NCBI RefSeq assembly: GCF_004564235.1 | Contig: NZ_SOMN01000015.1 | Coordinates: 1-60,058 of the forward strand | Length of the DNA: 60,058 bases | Source: Cohnella luojiensis | Lineage (GTDB): Bacteria; Bacillota; Bacilli; Paenibacillales; Paenibacillaceae | Direction of reading: 5' to 3' | Part shown: piece after piece, positions 55,273 through 60,058 of the stretch | How the letters are laid out: every line of letters begins with the position of its first letter | Numbering within the stretch: the first letter of the stretch is position 1 | Made by a program: the position numbers and the translations under genes | The notes under the pieces: generated by a model | The model's input: the letters and a program-made list of their open reading frames with translations, nothing else | Told to the model about the DNA's origin: nothing | Databases searched by the model: none

Positions 55273-55530
55273 CTACCTGGTTGGAGTCCAGTTCGGCGGA
55301 ATAGCCGCTTCTGGCGCGGGTATTTGGTTGGTTGGAGGCCATTTCGGCGGAATAGCTGCTTCTGGCGCGGGTATTTGGTTAGTTGGAGGCCATTTCGGCG
55401 GAATAGCCGTTCCTAGTGCGGGTATTTGGTTAGTTGGAGGCCATTTCGGCGGAATAGCCGTTCCTGGTGCGGGTATTTGGTTAGTTGGAGGCCATTTCGG
55501 CGGAATAGCCGCTTCTGGCGCGGGTATTGG
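55273..55530. repeat. tandem 51-bp repeat, about five units (array D)
   Basis: The unit TTTCGGCGGAATAGCCG-CTTCTGGCGCGGGTATTTGGT-TAGTTGGAGGCCAT occurs about five times with a period of 51 bp. It is the reverse complement family of array A2 at 27.1 kb. Because 51 is a multiple of three, frames stay open through it and give false 17-residue repeat proteins on both strands. No start with a ribosome-binding site supports coding. Gap 55047-55604 holds only arrays C/D and a terminator. Confidence 0.92.
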
Positions 55531-55533
55531 AAA

Positions 55534-55591
55534 AAAAGCATGCGAGCACTCCTCCCCCCCCCCCCCGGGGAAGAATAATCGCATGCTTTTT
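55534..55591 (-). terminator. ABC-F terminator with a 13-C tract in the loop
   Basis: AAAAAGCATGCGA (55534-55546) pairs perfectly with TCGCATGCTTTTT (55579-55591). On the minus strand it follows the ABC-F stop and ends in a T-run. The 32-nt loop includes a run of 13 C (55554-55566) followed by GGGG. Confidence 0.8.
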
Positions 55592-55604
55592 CGCTTTTCC
55601 GCGT

Positions 55605-57530
55605 TCAAGATTTTCCGCTCTTGTTCGCGGCGATCTGTTCTGCGAGCTCGTTCAGATCCGTCCAGCGCTCGAGCAGCCCGTCCAGCTTTGTCGCCAGCCG
55701 CTGCTGCTCCTCTGCAAGCTGTTGCAACCGCACGGAATCGCTGCTGGATGCTTCCATCTGTCCGGCAACGGAGTTAATCGCGTCTTCCGTCTCCGCGATC
55801 CAGCCGTCGATTTGTTCGAAGTCCTTCTGATCCTTGAAGGACATTTTTACAATCGGCCGTTCCTTGCTCTCAGGCTTAGCTGGAGTTAACGCCGCTTTGG
55901 CAGGGGCTGCCGCCGCCTGCTTCTGCGCCTCTTGCCGCTCGGCGAACTCCTGATAATCCGAGTAGTTGCCCACGTGATGCGTGACGACTCCTTCGCCCTC
56001 AAAGGCAAGGATGCGATCCACGGTGCGGTCGAGGAAATATCGATCATGGGATACGACGATGACGACGCCGGGGAAATCGTCCAAATAATCTTCTAGCACC
56101 GTCAGCGTAGCGATGTCCAGATCATTGGTCGGCTCATCCAGCAACAGCACGTTAGGCGCGTTCATTAACACGCGGAGCAGTTGCAGACGTCGTTTTTCCC
56201 CGCCTGACAGCTTGCCGATTACACTCCATTGCATAGAAGGCGAGAATAAAAAGCGCTCCAGCATCTGCCCCGCGGATATTGTTGAGCCATCAGAGGTTTT
56301 GACCTGGTCGGCTTCTTCGCGGATATATTCCATAACCCGAAGCGACTCGTCCATCTCTTCATGCTCTTGGCTGAACCAGCCTAGTTTGACTGTCGTACCC
56401 AGCTCTACGCTACCCCCATCGGGCGCAAGTTTGCCGGCAATCAGCTTAAGCAACGTGGATTTCCCGCTTCCGTTGCGCCCGACGATGCCTACTCTGTCTT
56501 CCGGCACGGCAATATAGCTAAAGTCCTTGATCAAAGTGCGATCGCCATAACGCTTGGTAAGCTTCTCGATTTCAATGATTTTCTTGCCCAGCCTCGATGA
56601 AGCGATGGACACGTCCATTTTGCCTGCGGCAGCCTTAGGTCCTTGCTCCTTTAACGCCTCGAACCGGTCGATCCGAGCCTTCTGCTTCGTCGATCGTGCC
56701 TGAGCTCCGCGGCGTATCCAAGCTAACTCGTTACGCAGCAGGTTCTTCCTTTTCGCCTCCGATGCCGTTTCTCGCTCTTCCCTCTCTAGCTTCAGCTCCA
56801 GAAACCGACTATAGTTTGCTTCATAGAAGTAAGCACGCCCTTGATCAAGCTCGATGACCCGATTGCTGACCCGATCGAGGAAATACCGGTCATGCGTGAT
56901 CATTAGCAAGGCGCCTTTGCGCTTCTGCAGCATTCCTTCGAGCCAGGCGACCGAGTCGTTATCGATATGATTCGTCGGCTCATCGAGAATAAGCACGTCG
57001 GAAGGTTGAAGCAAAGCTGCAGCCATTGCCACCCGCTTCCTTTGCCCGCCCGAGAACGTCGACACTTTGTCGTCGTAATTAAGGATGCCTAGTTTCGTTA
57101 GCGCGGTTTTAGCCTCGCTTTCCAGCTGCCACGCCTCCAGCTCGTCCATCCGCTGATTCGCCGCGATCAACCGCTCCTGAAGCTTGGCATCATCTGGATG
57201 GAGCGACAAAGCTTCCATTACCTCGGCGTATTCCCGAACCGCGGCCAGTTGCGGAGAGTTCCCGCCGAGAACGTGCTCAAGAGCAGTCTCCTCCGGCGCG
57301 AACGCCGGATCTTGCGCCAGCATCCGGAGCACGACCGAACGGCCGATCGACACTTTGCCCGAATCCGCGGGCTCGAGTCCGGCAATCACCTTGAGAAGCG
57401 TGGATTTTCCGGTCCCGTTAACGCCGATAATACCGATCTTGTCTCCGGTCTCAATACCGAAGGTAACGTCCTCGAATAGAATTTTGTCGCTATAGCTCTT
57501 CGATATATTTTCAACCGATAATAAATGCAT
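55605..57530 (-). CDS. ABC-F family ATPase (Uup/YfmR-like)
   Basis: A cytosolic protein of 641 residues with two ABC domains and no membrane part. Walker A motifs are GVNGTGKST (about 36-44) and GRNGSGKST (about 349-357); signatures are FSGGQRKR and LSGGEKRR; Walker B motifs end in LILDEPTNH and LLLDEPTND. A charged linker (about 230-290) and a C-terminal coiled coil (about 550-640) are typical of Uup/YfmR. ABC-F proteins act on the ribosome, relieving stalled translation; some give antibiotic resistance, but this subtype is usually housekeeping. The start is ATG 57530 (MHLLSVENISKSY). Confidence 0.92.
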   Translation of the reverse strand: MHLLSVENISKSYSDKILFEDVTFGIETGDKIGIIGVNGTGKSTLLKVIAGLEPADSGKVSIGRSVVLRMLAQDPAFAPEETALEHVLGGNSPQLAAVREYAEVMEALSLHPDDAKLQERLIAANQRMDELEAWQLESEAKTALTKLGILNYDDKVSTFSGGQRKRVAMAAALLQPSDVLILDEPTNHIDNDSVAWLEGMLQKRKGALLMITHDRYFLDRVSNRVIELDQGRAYFYEANYSRFLELKLEREERETASEAKRKNLLRNELAWIRRGAQARSTKQKARIDRFEALKEQGPKAAAGKMDVSIASSRLGKKIIEIEKLTKRYGDRTLIKDFSYIAVPEDRVGIVGRNGSGKSTLLKLIAGKLAPDGGSVELGTTVKLGWFSQEHEEMDESLRVMEYIREEADQVKTSDGSTISAGQMLERFLFSPSMQWSVIGKLSGGEKRRLQLLRVLMNAPNVLLLDEPTNDLDIATLTVLEDYLDDFPGVVIVVSHDRYFLDRTVDRILAFEGEGVVTHHVGNYSDYQEFAERQEAQKQAAAAPAKAALTPAKPESKERPIVKMSFKDQKDFEQIDGWIAETEDAINSVAGQMEASSSDSVRLQQLAEEQQRLATKLDGLLERWTDLNELAEQIAANKSGKS

Positions 57531-57636
57531 GAGATTTCCACCAACCCACTTGTACCAAGAATATGAATACGAAACACTGAAACGGAACAATCCTCCGTAT
57601 CATATCACAATTCGTCTAAAACCTTCAGCAACTAAG

Positions 57637-57855
57637 CTAAACCCGTCCTGCCCGAAAAGCGCGCACCAAATAATAAGCCACCGTTCCGAGAACGACCATC
57701 AAGATGGCTGGCAGCATCCAAATCCCGAGTCCGCTAGCTTCTTCTTTGGTAACCCGGAACGCCCACTCCAAGGCTAAAAAGATTATGGATTTAACAAGAA
57801 CGAGAATGGAAATCAAGTTTAACCCCCGTTCCAACCTTGTCCAGGGTATGGTCAA
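57637..57855 (-). CDS. small membrane protein of unknown function
   Basis: A possible protein of 72 residues with two hydrophobic helices (about 14-34 and 46-66) joined by a short charged loop (RVTKEEASG) and a basic C-terminus. This positive-inside pattern looks real, but the start is TTG 57855 with only a weak ribosome-binding site, and I do not recognise the family. It lies 106 bp before the ABC-F gene on the same strand. Confidence 0.5.
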   Translation of the reverse strand: MTIPWTRLERGLNLISILVLVKSIIFLALEWAFRVTKEEASGLGIWMLPAILMVVLGTVAYYLVRAFRAGRV

Positions 57856-58024
57856 TTTGGGCCTGATCTATGGATTATTCATGAATAAACACTCTCCGGA
57901 AATGAGATACTGCTCGTTTTAACTATATCCTTTTTCGGAAAAAAATGGGCATCTCCCGACTGAATTCTCCTTTGTTATGGAAAACTACCTAGAAAGATGG
58001 TTGTTCTGAAAACCTGACGGGATG

Positions 58025-58051
58025 GTTTACTGCCGCCGTCTGCATGGGTAA
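58025..58051 (+). promoter_or_regulatory. possible sigma-B/F/G-type promoter of the usp gene
   Basis: GTTTAC (58025-58030), 15 bp and GGGTAA (58046-58051) resemble the general-stress consensus GTTTAA-N12-15-GGGTAT, about 30 bp before the gene. Universal stress protein genes are fitting targets, but whether this organism has sigma-B cannot be seen here. Confidence 0.45.
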
Positions 58052-58082
58052 TGAGGAGTAACCAGACAAAGGGAGGTTCGAC

Positions 58083-58514
58083 ATGATATTCAACCATATT
58101 CTAGTCCCCTACGATGGTTCCAACCCATCCTCTAAAGCGTTGGATAAAGCCATTCATATCGCAAAAAGCGATCCCGCAACCCAACTCACGGTCGCGCATG
58201 TCATCAACCTGCAACCGGTTGTCCTCGCGGATATTAGCTTTCCCCAACCGGATTCCTACCAGGAATACGTGAAGGAGCAAGGCAACGCCGTTATTGAGCG
58301 GGTTAAGCAGATTACCGGCGACCTGCCGCACGCGAACGTTGTCGTGCTTGCCGGTTCTCCGGCCGAAGCCATCGTGGATTACGTCGACAACAGCGATTGC
58401 GATCTCATTATCATGGGCAGCAGGGGCCTAAGCTCCCTGAAAGAGTTCATGGTAGGAAGCGTGAGCCACAATGTAATCCTCCACTCGCGTATTCCGGTTA
58501 TGATTATGAAGTAA
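58083..58514 (+). CDS. universal stress protein (UspA family)
   Basis: A single-domain Usp of 143 residues. It begins with ILVPYDGSNPSSKALDKA and ends with the nucleotide-binding motif MGSRGLSSLKEFMVGSVSHNV split as GSRG-x-GS; this glycine pattern indicates the ATP-binding class. Such proteins are induced in stress and stationary phase; partner unknown. Start ATG 58083 follows GGGAGG. Terminated by a strong hairpin. Confidence 0.93.
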   Translation: MIFNHILVPYDGSNPSSKALDKAIHIAKSDPATQLTVAHVINLQPVVLADISFPQPDSYQEYVKEQGNAVIERVKQITGDLPHANVVVLAGSPAEAIVDYVDNSDCDLIIMGSRGLSSLKEFMVGSVSHNVILHSRIPVMIMK

Positions 58515-58542
58515 GTGAGCAATGCGAAGCCCGCCTCCCAAC

Positions 58543-58572
58543 AAAGCCTGACCGACTCCCGGTCAGGCTTTA
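58543..58572 (+). terminator. terminator after the usp gene
   Basis: AAAGCCTGACCG and CGGTCAGGCTTT form a perfect stem around a 5-nt loop, with a short T-run. Confidence 0.85.
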
Positions 58573-58634
58573 AACGTGGGTTCATGTGCAGGGAATGCGG
58601 CCACTCGCGTCAAATACATAAACCGGGTAATCCC

Positions 58635-58762
58635 ATGAGAAACGAACAAGAAGTATTAACCCAGTTATTGGACTTTGCAACGTACTAGGCTATCATTACC
58701 TTTACGAGGAAGACAGGAACGTAACGAATTACATTAATCAATTGCGGAAGGGGAGTCGCAGA
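58635..58762 (+). pseudogene. remnant of an aminoglycoside 6-adenylyltransferase-like gene
   Basis: The start MRNEQEVLTQLLDFATY (from ATG 58635) matches the beginning of AadE/ANT(6)-type nucleotidyltransferases, but stops after 17 codons. In a different frame the next bases encode [20 protein letters not shown], which resembles the end of the same family. About 250 central codons, including the nucleotidyltransferase active site, are missing. A large internal deletion left only both ends, so it cannot be functional. No resistance can be inferred. Confidence 0.6.
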
Positions 58763-58764
58763 GG

Positions 58765-59888
58765 ATGGAAACACGAATGCCAGCTGAAAATAATTCGGTG
58801 CAAGATGGCGCCATACTAAGCCCTCGAGCCCTTAATCGCGCCTTGCTCGAGAGACAGATACTGCTGCGCCGGGAGAAGATTTCCGCCTTTGAAGCGATTG
58901 AGCGACTGGTCGGCTTGCAAGCACAGGCTCCGAACCCGCCCTATTACGGACTATGGACTCGGTTGGAGGATTTCAATCAAGCGGAATTAGGGCAGCTAAA
59001 TCAAGACGCGGAAAGCGGTGCGAATCGCATTGATGCGATCTACGATCCATCTGGTGACAGCTCAGGACTGCTTGACCTTGCGCCCGCTGTTGCAAACCGT
59101 TCATGAGCGATCGCTAAAGGGCTCCCATGGCAAGTACCTTGCGGGCATCGATGCCGAAGCGCTTACCTCAGCCGGTCGTGCTCTCGTGGACGAGCAGCCC
59201 CGCACCTTCAACGAGATCGGCTTATTGCTGCATGACGATGAGCAATGGCAGAGCCGCAATGCCGAAGCATTGGCCGCCGCCATCCGCACGTATATCCCGC
59301 TCGTTCAGGTTCCGCCTCGCGGACTTTGGGGAGAGAGCGGACAGGCGTCCCATACATCGGCGGAAGCTTGGCTCGGTAGAGGGCTTGCCCCGGATGGCAC
59401 TCAAGATCATATGATCGAACGCTATTTAGCGGCGTTCAGACCCGCGACAGTGAAGGACATGCAAGTATGGTCGGGCCTCACGAGACTGAACGAAGTAGTT
59501 GAGAACGTTCCGGGACGAACAAGGCAACGAGCTGTTCGACTTACCGGGCGCTCCGTTACCTGATCCGGAAACCCCGGCTCCGCTGCGTTTCCTCCCTGAA
59601 TTCGACAACGTGCTCTTATCCTACGCCGACCGAACGCGCATCATCTCCGAGGAGCTTCGCGTGCGGGTGTTTAGCGTGAACGGCATCATTCGCTCTACGT
59701 TTCTGGTCGACGGCTTTGTCGCTGGCATGTGGAAGCTCGTCCGTCAACGTAAAGAGGCGACTCTTCACATCGAACCTTTCGATATCCTGTCGAAGAAGGA
59801 TAGGGCAGCTTTAACCGAGGAAGGATCGCGATTGCTTGTTTTCGCCGCCCCGGATTGCAGTAGCCATGATATTCGGTTCACTTATTAG
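58765..59888 (+). pseudogene. winged-helix DNA-binding domain protein (AlkZ-like), two frame breaks
   Basis: Three overlapping frames together make one protein of the family of winged-helix proteins related to DNA glycosylase AlkZ/YcaQ. Part 1 (58765 to about 59000) gives [20 protein letters not shown]. Part 2 (about 59000-59500) continues at [19 protein letters not shown] to LTRLNEVV. Part 3 (about 59499-59888) continues at LRTFRDEQGNELFDLPGAP to the end. The first break fits one extra A in AAA (58998-59000). The second seems to need a small deletion as well as a shift, as residues expected between NEVV and LRTF are lacking. Two independent lesions suggest true decay. Confidence 0.85.
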
Positions 59889-59918
59889 TGGAACCTTTTT
59901 ACTAACGGCCTCCCGGTA

Positions 59919-60058
59919 GATTTAAAGCGGTAATGCCGCTCTATTTCCACCCAAAGTACCGCTCACTTCGATTTAAAGCGGCAAGGCCGCTCTATTTCCA
60001 CCCAAAATGCCGCTCACGTCGATTTAAAGCGGCAAGGCCGCTCTATTTCCACCCAAAG
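59919..60058. repeat. tandem 51-bp repeat, at least 2.7 units (array E, runs off the window)
   Basis: GATTTAAAGCGG recurs at 59919, 59970 and 60021, exactly 51 bp apart. Each unit has AGCGGC-AAG-GCCGCT (the first AGCGGT-AAT-GCCGCT, a G-U variant) followed by CTATTTCCACCCAAA and CCGCTCAC. Read in reverse it gives GGTGGAAATAG, an arm, a loop, an arm and TTTAA, the plan of the other arrays. No gene is present from 59889 to the end. Confidence 0.9.

Noticed and set aside
55273..55608. Open frame for a 17-residue-repeat Pro/Ala-rich protein across array D, and Gly-rich frames on the opposite strand
   Set aside because: The frames stay open only because the DNA unit is 51 bp. Both strands are open, there is no ribosome-binding site, and similar non-coding arrays occur elsewhere.

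Overview
The window looks like chromosomal DNA of a spore-forming, low-to-mid GC Gram-positive bacterium of the family Paenibacillaceae (Paenibacillus/Cohnella type). This rests on Bacillus-type gene order, on sporulation genes (bofA, spo0F behind a sigma-H-like promoter, a YhcN/YlaJ lipoprotein, YheC/D), on T-box and c-di-AMP leaders, and on protein style. The species cannot be fixed by reading alone.

Region 1 (1-29.5 kb) is mostly conserved housekeeping. On the minus strand it reads rpoE, pyrG, spo0F, fbaA, murA, rho, a radical SAM gene, rpmE, a spore lipoprotein gene, the SRP RNA, a PAS histidine kinase, dnaX, yaaK, recR, yaaL, bofA, and then the 5' end of a 16S rRNA gene running off the left edge. 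In B. subtilis these genes form two blocks on opposite sides of oriC; here they are one collinear block. To the right follow a subtilisin-like protease, ywiB-argS, a second argS behind a T-box leader, a chemotaxis receptor, speB-speE, a class A PBP and ywhD. A repeat array, a lone TnpB element and a truncated ABC permease tail lie between the PBP gene and ywhD.

Region 2 (29.7-43.8 kb) holds helD, then a sugar-uptake locus (AraC-type membrane regulator, two permeases, a binding lipoprotein, a GHL6-type glycosidase; no ATPase). Next come an M1 metallopeptidase with a membrane-protein partner and an NlpC/P60 hydrolase under a c-di-AMP riboswitch.

Region 3 (43.9-53.5 kb) is iron-flavoured. A Fur-box promoter drives a siderophore-type ABC importer (ATPase, binding protein broken by a one-base frameshift, fused double permease). 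After a zinc-ribbon gene and a YheC/D gene comes a compact three-gene operon: an adenylate-forming ligase with SbnA- and SbnB-like enzymes for L-2,3-diaminopropionate. An IsdG-type haem monooxygenase follows, its ribosome-binding site buried in an inverted repeat.

Region 4 (53.5-60 kb) is repeat-rich: tandem 51-bp arrays, one split by a complete IS4-family element with a 9-bp target duplication, an ABC-F gene, a universal stress protein gene, and two pseudogenes (an ANT(6)-like remnant and a winged-helix protein).

The most unusual signal is the set of intergenic tandem arrays at 27.0, 48.2, 53.5/55.2, 55.3 and 59.9 kb. Their sequences differ, but nearly all share an exact 51-bp period (one is 52) and a common plan: a GGAA-TAG-like segment, a short hairpin whose arms change between families while staying complementary in most of them, then a TTA-like segment. 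They behave like one structured repeat superfamily.
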